DNA of 64,000 nucleotides from Ligustrum vulgare (GCA_963555705.1 OY743182.1:52456592-52520591), one strand, 5' to 3'. Counted from the stretch's first letter, positions 47,480 through 58,568 are shown. Numbers and translations: made by a program. The notes: generated by a model not told the origin, from the letters alone.

Positions 47480-49470
47480 GTGATATCGATTCCATCAAGA
47501 AATAATGGAATTAATTATTGAAAATGTGGGAACAATGAGATAATGCGTCATTACTTTTTTCGATATAAGGGAAGATTTGGCTACAAGATTGAGATATTTT
47601 CTTGGATATTGTACCTGATTTTTCTGGTATACTAAAAGTAATAAATGTATACTGATTTGAACTATACATAAATACGTACTGATGAAATGAATATTGTATT
47701 GAACCAGAAGTTCATACATATGTACAAGTGAAATATCTTGCTGTACCAGAAGTTCTATAATGATTGGTTAGATTCCAATTCAATAATGGGATTTATTGAG
47801 AATGCAAAATGACATTCATTAAAGAACCAGAAGATTGTTCAGATTAACAAGTTATCATTGCTGCTTGTTCTCAAAAGCAAATTAATTATCTCACCAAGAA
47901 AATGAATGACTGATATATTTTCTCAAGTAATGATATTACGAGCAAAGTGATAAATGCTAGCATGAATATATCTTAAAAGTCATTAATGATTTTACGAATT
48001 AGTTGAAATCATAGAATATTATATTGCTAATGGTTTAGCAGATTAAAAGCCTCAAGTTATTTGCTATGAGAACAATTTGAATATAAACATTTCTCATGCA
48101 GCAATATTCTACATACAAACATGTCAATACGATGAAATAAAGATTTGCTTGTGAAGCTTTATGATTTCTAAGAAGTGCGATATCTATATACACTCCAACA
48201 ATACGCACTTGATATATGATTGTGATTATATCCATAATTACGTATGACATGTATTGCGGCATTTTAGCCGATTGATATAGTATAAGATTTGTAAATATTA
48301 TGGGGAAAACACGCTTAAAGCGTAATTATGCCTGAAGTATAATGAGAATTGATTCCAAAAATAAATCTCTTGAATGATTGAGATGATCCCTTTGAGGCTA
48401 AATACTCATAGTGAGTATAAGGGACATAGTTAAAAGAGATTCAGGTACCTGATGATAGAACAAATACAGAGATCTCTCTATGTTATGTTGAGATGAAATG
48501 GAATCGATAAATAAGTCGACTACATACAACCCTCTTATGAAAATGAGGTTGATGAAATTATAATACTTTGACCAAGTATAAAACCTCGATGTAGGGATTA
48601 TTGTTATAGGACCTAAAGTCCAAAACACTTAAATGTGTAATGCCAGTAGTTATTTGTACAAATGAGAAATATTACACAGTCGTAAAACACGACTCGTTGC
48701 GCGCGAAATTTTTAATAAAACTGGCATGAAATATGGTGGATAGACTATAGTATAAATCACTAGCTTGAGCTCTTTGATATACCAATGAGTGAGATCAAAA
48801 AGTGTGATTCTCATCTCGGTACTTTGAGAGTTTTCTTTGATGTACCAGTTAATCGCGGTACGTTGGGATTTCAAGTGAAATGATTATAAATTATATGTCG
48901 AGATTGATATCTATTTCAATGATTGATTATACTCATGCAAATTAGAAATTGCAGTTTATAAAGTGCAAGAACATATATGAATAAATCATTGAAAGATTCA
49001 ATTTGTCCAGAATAATATCATTATAGAATGAAATGTGATTCTTAAAATAAAATCACATGAAGAATGATACATATGACCCCATAATATATGTTGAAAATAA
49101 AATCGGAGTGTACTATTATTATATTTGAATATTTGGGCATGCAATTGATTTTCAATATGCAAAATTATATTATCCACCAGAAAATGAATATTCACCAGAA
49201 GTGAATTTGAAAATGAATATTTAATTATTCATCAGAAGTAAATTCTAGATTTTGATAGAAGTGAATCAATTCTAGATTTAAGTAATGCAATCAGTCAACT
49301 AACTAAACATTGCTTGGTATAGCATGTTCAGTACATCATAAATGAGTTATGACATCATAAATGAGTTATAAACTATTTATAAAAGCTCATCACAAACTAT
49401 ATGTTTGATGAAATAATTTGAAATTGCATTAATATACTTGTGATATTCCTATGAAGGGAACAAATACGTG
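47480..49470. other. Non-coding interior of the copia-type element, right part
   Basis: AT-rich, no open frame above 80 codons with recognisable content. Scattered ACCAGAAGT-type words (47710, 47745, 49175, 49195). Probably decayed or replaced pol. Nothing firm. Confidence 0.45.
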
Positions 49471-50235
49471 CTGCACTTTTTTTTCCTTAACTGAGGTTTT
49501 GTCCCACAGGGTTTTCTTAGTAAGGTTTTTAATGAGGCAGCAATTATGGCGTATCAATGAGAATAATGTACTCTTTTTCCCTTCGCTAAGGTTTTGTCTC
49601 ATAAGGTTTTTCTAGCAAAGGTTTTTTTTTGAGACATTGTCACAACTATCTGCAAGTAATAATTCAATAACAAGCTCTCTCTTTAAATTGTGCTGGAATG
49701 ATATCAACAAATGAAGAAAATCATAGACATCTAGAATGGTATCAACAAATGAAGAAAATCATACACATCTTATGAAGAATTTTATGATGTCGGCTACACA
49801 CAAGAAGATTTTCATATATACATATTTCAGACGAAAGATGATATCATTATTCAAAAGGTTCATGAATACTTGATTGCACACTTCAGGGGGAGAATCATGC
49901 TGTACTCTTTTTCCTTTGTTCAGGTTTTGTCCTACTAGGTTTTCCTGACAAGGTTTTAACGAGGCAACGGCTGTACTCTTTTTCCTTCGTTCAGATTTTG
50001 TCCAATTGAGTTTTACTAACAAGGTTTTAACCGGCAACACTAAAGCACTGAAGCACTTCAGAAATTCAAATTTTAGTACATGATTTGAACTACTCATCAT
50101 TGATGTCATTTTAGATATTAGACTCAATGATTAATGATGGCAAACATCAGGGGGAGCAACTGTACTCTTTTTCCTTCGCTCAAGTTTTATCCCACTGGAT
50201 TTTCTTAGCAAGGTTTTAACGAAGCAGACAATTGA
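49470..50235 (+). repeat. Five copies of the TTTTGTCCCACTGGGTTTT motif
   Basis: Copies near 49475, 49565, 49905, 49970 and 50160. Each runs CTTTTTCCTTCG, then GGTTTTGTCCCAC, TAGGTTTTC and AAGGTTTTAACGAGGCA. They lie just before the polypurine tract. Several copies are preceded by CTGTACT. Plant copia elements carry this motif near the 3' end; function unknown. Confidence 0.75.
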
Positions 50236-50255
50236 GCAAGCGAGTAATATGTCAT

Positions 50256-50266
50256 TCAAGGGGGAG
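50256..50266 (+). other. Polypurine tract of the copia-type element
   Basis: CAAGGGGGAG directly before the 3' LTR start, giving the element's orientation. Confidence 0.8.
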
Positions 50267-50499
50267 TTTTATAAAATATATTATAAATTAGGTATTAGGT
50301 AAAAGTTTGGTTTGAATGACCAATTACTATTATGCCCCTATAAAATTTACATATTATGATTGTGCCATTATCCACCCCTATAAATAGAGGCTATACTCAT
50401 TATGAATTACAATTGAATGAATGAGAAGAATTCTCCTCTGTAAGTTTTCCATCTCTTCCTCTCTATAATTCTTGTTAAGATTTTGATAGTTTTACAACA
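50267..50499 (+). repeat. 3' LTR of the copia-type element
   Basis: About 97% like 43966-44194 by eye, ending TTTTACAACA before duplication GTTCA. The first bases are TTTT instead of TGTT. Confidence 0.85.
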
Positions 50500-50504
50500 G
50501 TTCA

Positions 50505-51430
50505 TACATACATTGGCATTGAAGTTTGGTCCCGTGATAGTGGGAATCTCATCTCAGTTCTCGTAAATAATGTAGTGTTTGGATATGGTTTATAAACCAT
50601 ATTATAAACCTTTTTTTTAGACAATTTTTCAAACCATTTTTTAATCATTAATATTTTTTCTTTTCAATTTTTAACTACACATTTTACTTAGAAAATACAA
50701 AAAAACACACAAAAAAATGTGCCCAAGCTGCTGAACACTCTGTAATATTTTCTCGATATTCCCCTCCCCTCGGTTATGAGAAAGTGAGTCTCTTGTCAGC
50801 ATTTGAATAGGATTTTTATGTTTTTAGGAGAAATGTTGTTAAAAAATGGTTTCGAAAATATGTGTGGTTAAAAAGTTATTTGAAAAATTGTATTATTTAT
50901 AAATTTATTTATATAAGGCTGTGTTTGGTAGAATATTATAATTCAAAGGCTAAATATATTATTATCACATCTTCTTATATGTGCACCACATTTTAATTGT
51001 AAAAAATGTTCATAACCTTTAATCAATATTACAATTACGTCTCCCAATTTTTTTTAATTGTATTCTTATTTTAATTTTTTCATTAATTAATATATCTCAT
51101 CTGTTCTATCGATTTTTGTCAAAAAAATTATTAAGAGGATTAAAAAGATTTATTTACCGCTTCTACATTTACTAAGTAAAAAAATCAAAATTTTAATTGA
51201 ATACTTATTCATTATTTTAAAGCATGATAATAATAAAAAAATTGGACGAAATCATCATGAAGGACAAAATTTGATAATTGTTGAAAATTTAATGATAAGA
51301 ACTTGATGAAAAAAATAAAGAATATAAATGTAATAATCTATAAAAATTGAGGACCAATAATGCAATTCAAATGTGATGTAGATTGTATAATTATAAGATA
51401 TTGTTGTGTAAATGTGATGTAGATTGTATA
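50505..51430. other. Gene-less spacer with one large MITE-like repeat
   Basis: About 50568-50935 has inverted wording: GTGTTTGGATATGGTTTAT and TTTCAAACCATTTTTTAATC at the left, TTAAAAAATGGTTTCGAAAA and GGCTGTGTTTGGTAG at the right. A 21-bp sequence AAATGTGATGTAGATTGTAT occurs twice (near 51369 and 51409) just before the truncated gypsy LTR. Confidence 0.5.
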
Positions 51431-51692
51431 AACCTCTTTGATCTTGTATTTTCTTGGAAGTTAATCAACTTTGCTTGAGTATTGTTATTCTTATGTTGTT
51501 GTTTATTTTCCGTCACCTTGAAATTTGTTTTAATCTCTCCATTGGGCTAGGGTTTGTTAATCCTTGAATTTTGGGTTAGATTTAAACTTGGGTTAAGGTG
51601 TTTATCGCTTTATTTACCACTTTAGCTTTCTTGGGTTTTGTATTAAATTGTTGTGGGAATTTTCGGTCAACACACCGAAGGGGTTCACATCA
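51431..51692 (+). repeat. Truncated 5' LTR
   Basis: Matches 56083-56343 closely, from AACCTCTTTGATCTTGTATT to CACATCA; the first 640 bp are gone. Confidence 0.9.
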
Positions 51693-51694
51693 TT

Positions 51695-51706
51695 TGGTAT
51701 CAGAGC
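51695..51706 (+). other. Primer binding site (initiator Met-tRNA)
   Basis: TGGTATCAGAGC two bases after the LTR end. Confidence 0.9.
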
Positions 51707-52513
51707 TTGACTCTTATTTGGTAAACCTATCCTTTACATTATTGTTGTGGTTAAAAAAAAAAAAAAAAATTTCGAAAATTTGAAAAAAAGAAAAAATTGG
51801 AGAAAGTTTGTATGCCCATGAGTATTTATTGATCATTACATATTGGGTATATTGATTGTTGAATTTGTTGGGGGTTCTATTAGCCAAACACTTACTTTCT
51901 TACATTATCCAAAGTGTTTGATCAATTGTCCCAAGGAAAAATACTCCCTTAGTGCTTTATTGTTCAATTCCCATATATTGCTAATTACTTGGGGCTATTC
52001 AATTCCCATTATTGAGATTGTGTTATCAACATTGTATCTCATATATTACTTGCTTCATACATTGGGTAATTGTTGATCATTCATTCCTTATCACAATTTG
52101 AGTTGTTGGGAGTTTTCATACATCCACATTATCCACATTCAAGGCCACTTAAAGATTGAGTGCAAAGTGTTTGCTAAATTGCTACATTGAAAATTTACAC
52201 TCTTGTGCTTATTTGCTCTATATCTATGCCTTACCAAATATTTGTAGTTTGTTAATCTCATTGCTAAAATTGTGTTCCTAGCATCCTATCCCACATAAAT
52301 ATTGTTCCTTTTGAGTATAGCAAGCACATAAATTATACTTGCTATTTGTGTCTACTTGTTCTAAATTCTTTCTTCTTTATTGGTGATTTCTTTAACTCCA
52401 CAAGAATTATACTTTGTGGTTTAGTTGATTACCTTCCTTGGAGAACTTGAGAAAGGAGATTTTGAGTGGAAAAAGGCAAGAGTGGTGAGCTCAATAGAGG
52501 GTAAAAGCCAAAT

Positions 52514-53548
52514 TTGAGTGAAACACGAGAGAAATATTTTCTTGTGAGAACACTTTCACACTTGCACACCATGTCCATTTTCAATTCTCAAACTCAAGAT
52601 TTGAAGTACTTGTTGGAAAATCTTTCAACCACCATGTCTAGACAAATGGAGAAAAGTGGGGGTGGGTTGGAAAATTTAGGAACAAGAGGGGAGAGTACAT
52701 CAAATAGGGGAGGTGAAGAAATGATGTGTAGTAGAAGAAGGGTGAGGGATAAATTTGGGAACATTGTATATAGGGATGGAAGTAGAAAACAAAATGGGAG
52801 TTTGAATAGGAAAATTAGAAGGGATGCTTGGGATGATGAAAGGGATAGTAAACAAAATGGGAGCATGCATAGGAAAAGAGGAGAATGGGTAGATAGGAGT
52901 GGAGATAGAATTGATGATAATATTGATAGAACAAAAATAAAGAATCCATCATTCCATAGGAGGGATGATAATGAAAGGGAAGTTGAAGGAGATGGGAGAA
53001 TGGGTAGAAAAAGAAGAGAATGGGTAGATAGGAGTGGAGATGGGATGGATGAGAAGGTTAATATTGAGCAAATGAAGGCTTCATCATTCCATAGGAGGGA
53101 CGGTAGTGGAGGTAGAGAAGTAGTGAAGGAGATGAATGCTAGGCCACCACAATCTTTGGCCCATGCTAATGAGATGGAGGAACATGGGGAGGATAATTTC
53201 TACACTAGGTGCCTAGTGAGTGATAAACCATGTAGTCTCATGATAGATGGGGAGATTGGCACTAATTTGGTGAGTGCTAGTAGGGTGGATAAATTGGGGT
53301 TACCGGTTATGAAGCATCCTAATCCCTATGTATTGCAAAGGTTGAATGACTATGGGGAGGTGAGGGTAAGTGAACAAGTTCTTCTTACTTTTCACATTGG
53401 TACTTATAGTGATCAAATATTATGTGATGTGGTTCCCTTACACACTACTCACATAATCTTGGGGAGACATTGGCAATGTGAGCGAAATGTGAATCTTGAT
53501 AGGAGAAGGAACCGGTGTAGCTTCAAAATGAATGAAAAAAGGTTGTGA
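52514..53548 (+). CDS. Gag-like/protease-like protein of a non-autonomous gypsy element
   Basis: 344 codons. The likely true start is the ATG at 52571 (MSIFNSQTQDLKYLLENLST), which matches the gag start of the element at 15464. The usual gag core is absent. Instead there are tandem charged modules (QNGSMHRKRGEWVDRSGDRIDDN...NPSFHRRDD and a second copy with MGRKRREWVDRSGDGMDE). From about residue 225 a protease-like domain follows: CLVSDKPCSLMIDGE, LGLPVMKHPNPYVLQRLND, VLLTFHIGTYSDQILCDVVP and HIILGRHW. The active site reads DGEI instead of DGGS, so protease activity is unlikely. The frame is nevertheless uninterrupted. Confidence 0.7.
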   Translation: MSETREKYFLVRTLSHLHTMSIFNSQTQDLKYLLENLSTTMSRQMEKSGGGLENLGTRGESTSNRGGEEMMCSRRRVRDKFGNIVYRDGSRKQNGSLNRKIRRDAWDDERDSKQNGSMHRKRGEWVDRSGDRIDDNIDRTKIKNPSFHRRDDNEREVEGDGRMGRKRREWVDRSGDGMDEKVNIEQMKASSFHRRDGSGGREVVKEMNARPPQSLAHANEMEEHGEDNFYTRCLVSDKPCSLMIDGEIGTNLVSASRVDKLGLPVMKHPNPYVLQRLNDYGEVRVSEQVLLTFHIGTYSDQILCDVVPLHTTHIILGRHWQCERNVNLDRRRNRCSFKMNEKRL

Positions 53549-54696
53549 TCCTATCTTTGAGCTCGGAAGAAGTATGCAAAGATCAAATGAAGCTCAAGAA
53601 GGAATTCAAGGAAGAAAAGGGGAAGGAGAAGGAAAAAGAAGAGAAAGAAAGGGAGGATAGGAAAACAAAAGAACCTTCAATTCATAAAATTGAAGAAAAT
53701 CAAAATGAGAGCATGAGAGTTGGGGCCACATCCCTAGAAAAAGGAGAGGCGATGAGGGTTGGAGCCACGACTCCAGAAAAAGGAGAGGTAAGAGAAGAAC
53801 CGAGAGTTGGGGTTCTTACCTCAGAAAAAGGTGAGGAAGTGATGAGTGCCACCAAGAAAATTGAGAGAAAAGATCACCCCAAAATGTTATTTACTCTTGA
53901 GTATTTTAATACTTCCCTCCCTAGTTTGGTTATTTCTTTGTTGCAGGAAATTGTGAGGCCAACTTATCAAAGCAACAAAGAACTCCAAAAGCATGCCTTA
54001 TGGAAGAAATTCTTGGAAACATTTTCCTACCACGACAAGTACAACCGAGGTAAACAAAATGAAATAACCGACGTCACATCAAGGAGGTATGCTCCTAACA
54101 ATTCTTTAAATGCAAGGTTATTATATTTTGAATACATTAGAGGATTGTATGACATCGATGGAAGCTTAGAAAATATTTTGTTGGAGTGTGAAAATGTTAT
54201 ACTTGATAGCCTTCATGTGCATGGTGGCTTCCTGTTTTGTGAAAACAAGCATGACTTCCTATTTTGTGAAAACAAGCTCAATGTGCCTGCTTGTCTTATA
54301 GGGGAATTGCTAGTTTGGGAAGTTTATAAGGGAGATCTAACCAAATATTTTGGCTTGGAAATGATTTTTCTCCTAACCTCCTTAACCAACTCATCTTGTC
54401 ATGAACGTGTCAAGAGCATGCATGCTAAAAACCCAAAATTGTTTAACTTCTATGAATCATGTGGTAGGCGAGATTTTTCTAGATTCTATGAACATGATGA
54501 TTATTTGTCTTGGGAAATTAGTTTGTTTGTTTTTAAATGTGCCATGCGCGAATTTCTAATGGGTGAGGCACATGTTGGTTGTTTGATTGGGCACTTTGAA
54601 ACCAATGGGGCCGTGGAAATATTTTGTGATCGCTTTTATTGGTCTCATTGGAAAATTGGTGATAAACATGTTTGCACTTGTGGTAAAGGCCGATAG
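53545..54696 (+). CDS. Hinge, RNase H and integrase fragments of a gypsy element, RT deleted
   Basis: 383 codons, overlapping the previous frame by four bases. Starts with a lysine/glutamate-rich hinge, then three VGATTPEKGE-type repeats (53716-53838). SLPSLVISLLQEIVRPTYQS is the block before RT, but it joins directly to HALWKKFLETFSYHDKYNRGK, the end of RNase H, so RT and most of RNase H are cleanly missing. Integrase N-terminal pieces follow (FCENKLNVPACLIGELLV; GCLIGHFETNGAVEIFCDRF), partly duplicated with drift. It stays open despite lacking all enzyme cores. Confidence 0.65.
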   Translation: MILSLSSEEVCKDQMKLKKEFKEEKGKEKEKEEKEREDRKTKEPSIHKIEENQNESMRVGATSLEKGEAMRVGATTPEKGEVREEPRVGVLTSEKGEEVMSATKKIERKDHPKMLFTLEYFNTSLPSLVISLLQEIVRPTYQSNKELQKHALWKKFLETFSYHDKYNRGKQNEITDVTSRRYAPNNSLNARLLYFEYIRGLYDIDGSLENILLECENVILDSLHVHGGFLFCENKHDFLFCENKLNVPACLIGELLVWEVYKGDLTKYFGLEMIFLLTSLTNSSCHERVKSMHAKNPKLFNFYESCGRRDFSRFYEHDDYLSWEISLFVFKCAMREFLMGEAHVGCLIGHFETNGAVEIFCDRFYWSHWKIGDKHVCTCGKGR

Positions 54697-54702
54697 TTCA
54701 AA

Positions 54703-55479
54703 TTGGCTAAATCTAAGTTTTTACCTCAAGTTTTATACACACATTTGCACATTCCTAGTAAACCTTGGATTAATCATTCTATGGAGTTTGTGTTGGGTTT
54801 ACTCAGACTAAAGAAAAGAAATGATACTAATTTTGTGAATGTTGATAGGGGTATTAAACTTTCACATTTTACTACATGTCATGAAACCCGCATTGCTATC
54901 AACATGATGAATCTTTTCTTTGGGGGAGTGGTGCCTTTGCATAAAAATGATGCTCAATTTGTGGTTGATAAATTTTTTTGCAATGGAAGTGTTCATCCTA
55001 TTAGCAAATTTTCTCCACTTGATGTTGCTTATGACCCTAACCTACTAACTCTTTTGAGATTGAAGTACTTATTTATTGATGGAAATGTTAGTATAAGTGG
55101 GCATAACAAAGCAAATTTGGTTAAGCCCCTTCGCAGGAGGCTCGTGCCTCCATCTGAGGGGATTGACATACAATGTACTTCCCATGCCAACCATGGTAGG
55201 AGGCGATTTGTATTTGATCCGGGTGGTTGGAAATGGTTCTTTTCAAGGGGAGAACGGGTTCCCGATCGATTAAAATCCAAAATGCTATCCTACGATGTTG
55301 GCACCTCTCAAGTTCTTCGCAACGCCTATAAATTGATTTTGCACGGTGAGTATGAAATTTCAGTTACATTTATTGTGTCTGAATTTTCTATTTTTATTGT
55401 AAGTGTCGATTCGTGGTCGAATCTCTTTCGAGATGGAGGAGATGATGAGAATCACGAGGGTCCAACTTCATTGCACTAA
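54703..55479 (+). CDS. Degenerate integrase C-terminal region, open frame into the 3' LTR
   Basis: 258 codons. KPWINHSMEFVLGLLRLKKR corresponds to the start of the integrase core, but the catalytic blocks are shortened and altered. The C-terminal part keeps RFVFDPGGWKWFFSRGERVP, NAYKLILHGEYEISVTF and NLFRDGGDDENHEG, equivalents of the chromovirus integrase tail. It crosses into the LTR at 55443 and ends at 55477. Enzyme activity is not expected. Confidence 0.65.
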   Translation: MAKSKFLPQVLYTHLHIPSKPWINHSMEFVLGLLRLKKRNDTNFVNVDRGIKLSHFTTCHETRIAINMMNLFFGGVVPLHKNDAQFVVDKFFCNGSVHPISKFSPLDVAYDPNLLTLLRLKYLFIDGNVSISGHNKANLVKPLRRRLVPPSEGIDIQCTSHANHGRRRFVFDPGGWKWFFSRGERVPDRLKSKMLSYDVGTSQVLRNAYKLILHGEYEISVTFIVSEFSIFIVSVDSWSNLFRDGGDDENHEGPTSLH

Positions 55480-56343
55480 CCTGTGATCCACAATGTTGCA
55501 AGATCAAAGTTCAAGGAGTTTCACGACAGTGCATTCAAGCAAGATTCGAGGTCGAATCCTTTTCAAGAGAGAGGGGATGATGAGAATTGAGAAAGCCAAA
55601 CATCGATGCACGTGCTCGTGGGACCCATGACGAGATCCGACGTCGAAGAGGTTCAAGATTCGAGGCTAAACCTTGTGAATAAATCGAGAAAAGAAGCCAA
55701 CAATCAAGTTGGAGCCAAAAATGAGAAGTTTGGAGATTCAGCCAAGTTTCGGTCGACCGAACTTTCTTCTGGTCGACCGATCTTCTGCAGAGGAATTTTT
55801 GTTTTAGCCTCGGTCACTTTCGGCTGAGTGGCGGTCGACCGAAAGTCCCATTTCGGTCGACCCAGTGATCGACCGAAATAATTTCGGTCGACCAGTTCGG
55901 TCGACCGAAACACTCCGTTTTACAAAAATGAGGTTTTTCTTGTAAATACCAAAATTGCACATTTTGCCCAATTTTGTACTTATATACACATTTCTTGTTC
56001 ATTTGTAAAAAAACTTTGGAATGTTATGAAAATTGCTCTTGAGAGCTAGGTCTTGAAGACCCCCTTCTTGAGGTAAGGTTAAACCTCTTTGATCTTGTAT
56101 TTTCTTGGAAGTTAATCAACTTTGCTTGAGTATTGTTATTCTTGTGTTGTTGTTTATTTTCCGCCACCTTGAAATTTGTTTTAATCTCTCCATTGGGCTA
56201 GAGTTTGTTAATCCTTGAATTTTGGGTTAGATTTAAACTTGGGTTAAGGTGTTTATCACTTTATTTACCAATTTAGCTTTCTTGAGTTTTGTATTAAATT
56301 GTTGTGGGAATTTTCGGTCAACACACCGAAGGGGTTCGCATCA
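55443..56343 (+). repeat. 3' LTR of the non-autonomous gypsy element
   Basis: 901 bp, TGATGAGAATCAC...GGGGTTCGCATCA. At 55745-55912 a cluster of TTTCGGTCGACCGAAA palindromes and half-sites. A short frame 55606-55827 starts with MHVLVGPMTRSD, recalling the GGPMTR tail of the CRM-like element. Confidence 0.9.
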
Positions 56344-56514
56344 AAATATATCTACCCTAATTCAAATTATAATGAACCCAATTTTCTATATCATTTTTTA
56401 ACCACTCAATTTTCTTTTTTCAATTTTTAACTACACATCTTATCTAGAAAACTCAAATAAATCATATTATAATTCAAATTTCTTGATTTGACCGCAGCTG
56501 AACGGACACTAAGT

Positions 56515-56699
56515 CCTTGTTTGATTCACATTAAATTTATCTATTTTTTCTACAGTATTCAATCTCAGCAATCAATCAAAAGTCAAGTCCACAATCTTTT
56601 ACTTTTCAACCAAATTTTAACCATCTATTCTTCTAAAAAGCACTATTTATTTATTTTTTTTTTTAAAAAAAAAACTCTTTTTAAACAATACTAAACACA
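56515..56699 (+). mobile_element. MITE (CCTTGTTTGGT family)
   Basis: CCTTGTTTGATTCACATT to AACAATACTAAACACAA, with TTCAATCTCAGCAATCAATC inside. Confidence 0.65.
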
Positions 56700-56917
56700 A
56701 AATAATTATGATTGGGAAGGACAATAAAGTAAAGCATTTGTACTCGGTGAATTTCTTTTCTTTACAATAATCAACAATGGTTCAATGTCGATTGATTCCC
56801 TTTCAATATAACATAAGTTAAGATATTTTATCAACGGTAGCATTCAGAGTACCTCATTATTGGAGCTAGGCTAAAACTCTTCCACATCGACACGTCTTTG
56901 TGAATGTTACGTATTGA

Positions 56918-57094
56918 GAGCTTGTTTGGTATTATGAAAATTTTTAGTTTTTGTTGTTTTTTTTGATTTTTTTATGGATGTGTGATTTAAAAAAGTTTGA
57001 AAAGTCAAAAATTGCGGGCTTGATAAAGAATTAATGATTGAGATTGAATTTAAAAAGTTGAGGCGAAATTTTTTCAATTACCAAACGGGCTCTA
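56918..57094 (-). mobile_element. MITE (CCTTGTTTGGT family), opposite orientation
   Basis: Ends AGAGCTTGTTTGGTA and, from the right, AGAGCCCGTTTGGTA. The interior shows TTGATTGAGATTGAA-type sequence, the complement of the other copies. Confidence 0.65.
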
Positions 57095-58100
57095 AGTATA
57101 TCTTTTGACGTCTTTAATAAATTGTGGAACAGTCGAACATGTTAAAACGAGTACAAAAAATTCAGACGGCAGTATTCAATATCTACCTCAAGAAATATAT
57201 GTATGTATGTATGTATAGAGACTTATGGATAGAGATTTATAAACACTTTTCAAACATTTTTAGTTTTATCCGGGGGTAAAACTGTCAATTGTGACACTGG
57301 TAGTTGATTGTGTCAATCACTCAATTGTGTCACTGTCAAAAAAGGCAATATTTCATTAAAAGTCATATAAACATGTGTAGGATGGATTTTGTAGCAAAAG
57401 TGTGATTCCAAACATGTTTACGTATCAAATATATTTTGATGTTTACAAGAAAAAGTAACATTTCTCACATGATGTCTAATTAAATGAACCACAAGTTGCC
57501 GAATTTCAAACGGTGTTGCATCAAGGTTAATCATCTTCAATTTGGTGTAATCGGGTAACCCAACTTCTATTTTCTAACAGATTTAGTCGCTCATCTTTAA
57601 TTTAGTGCTTCGGGTCACCCAATTGCGATTTGCATGTAGTTTCAGTTTAACTAATACACTGACTTGGACGTCACACACACATACATATATATATGAAATT
57701 GATCTAGTTTTCACAGTGATCAAATTTAATGACACTCACTATGCGTGTGATGTTATCATGTGTTCCATATGTATTGGGACACGTGGCAACATCACAATAA
57801 ACACATTTTATAGCGTCACTGTGAACACTAGATTGGAGTTATATGTATATTATCATTTAGACTGACATTAAACATCAACAAGATTAGATAACATTACTCT
57901 CCAAGAAATTCAAAATGTTAGGCGTGGGCAAACCTCGATTCGGTTTGGCTAAGTTTAATCTTAAGAATCAATCGATTCAATTATTTTTCAGTTCTTTAAA
58001 AAATAAAAAAATAAAAAAGAAAAAGAAAAAGAAAAAGAAACCAATTTTGATCAAAACATGAGCAAATATCAAAGCTAAATGAGGAGGAAAAAACCTCTTT

Positions 58101-58568
58101 GAGCATCTTTGATCGGGCCAATTTTTCAAGGAAAATGAAAATATTTTCCTACTTTTGATCTTTTTCTATGTTTGATTGCACAAATTTTTTCAAGAAAGAT
58201 TTTTCCTACTCTGGTTCTCACGAGTTTGCTTTCAAGGATTTGCTGGAAAATCATTTCTCTCATATTTGGTTAGAAAAGATGCGTCACGTTTGATCATTTT
58301 TATTGATGTTAATTGACTTATTTTTTAAAAAAATAATATTATTATTATTAAGTACAAATGTGTTAAAAAAGATTAAAATAACTAAATTTTACTCTACTGT
58401 CATGAAAAACAATGTCAATCAAACGATAAAACTTGAAAATTTTTCACTTTTTCCACCTAAAATATTAAACCAATCAAATACTTTCAATTGATATTTTTCA
58501 GGCAAATCAGTTACTTGGAAAATATTTTATTTTCATCTATTTTCCACCCTCTCAATCAAACACATCTT
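58101..58568. mobile_element. PIF/Harbinger-like MITE, older copy
   Basis: Shares its interior with 59935-60430 (CGTTTGATCATTTT, TAATATTATTATTATTAAGTAC, AATGTCAATCAAAC) and ends near CAATCAAACACATC. Confidence 0.6.

Larger units (their letters stand above)
43966..50499 (+). mobile_element. Non-autonomous copia-type LTR element with captured sequences
   Basis: 6534 bp. LTRs of about 230 bp (43966-44194, 50267-50499) share TATAAATTAGGTATTAGG and CACCCCTATAAATAG. Five-base duplications GTTCA occur at 43961-43965 and 50500-50504. TTATCAGCACAAG after the left LTR is a primer-site remnant, and AAGGGGGAG before the right LTR is the polypurine tract, so it reads left to right. Near the 3' end is a multi-copy GGTTTTGTCCCACTGG motif known to me from plant copia elements. 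No gag-pol is recognisable. On the opposite strand, 46006-47396 holds a LOG-like and a virus-like reading frame. Confidence 0.8.
51431..56343 (+). mobile_element. Non-autonomous gypsy retrotransposon, 5' LTR truncated
   Basis: The left LTR keeps only its last 262 bp (51431-51692); the right LTR is complete (55443-56343). A tRNA primer site lies at 51695-51706 and a purine tract (AGATGGAGGAGA) before 55443. Three open frames in series (344, 383 and 258 codons) are gag-like plus protease, hinge plus RNase H and integrase fragments, and integrase C-terminus. RT is absent and the catalytic motifs are broken. It is related to the element at 15464-18766 by LTR ends and gag start. No target duplication was found because the left end is lost. 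Confidence 0.85.
56344..57917. other. Gene-less, MITE-rich region
   Basis: Besides the two MITEs listed separately, 56365-56480 is a MITE fragment (TTTTTTAACCACTCAATTTTC). 57100-57917 holds nothing recognised except short ATGT and ACAC/ATAT microsatellites near 57200 and 57675. Confidence 0.5.

Noticed and set aside
52594..52866. 90-codon minus-strand frame
   Set aside because: Antisense shadow of the gag-like frame at 52514-53548.
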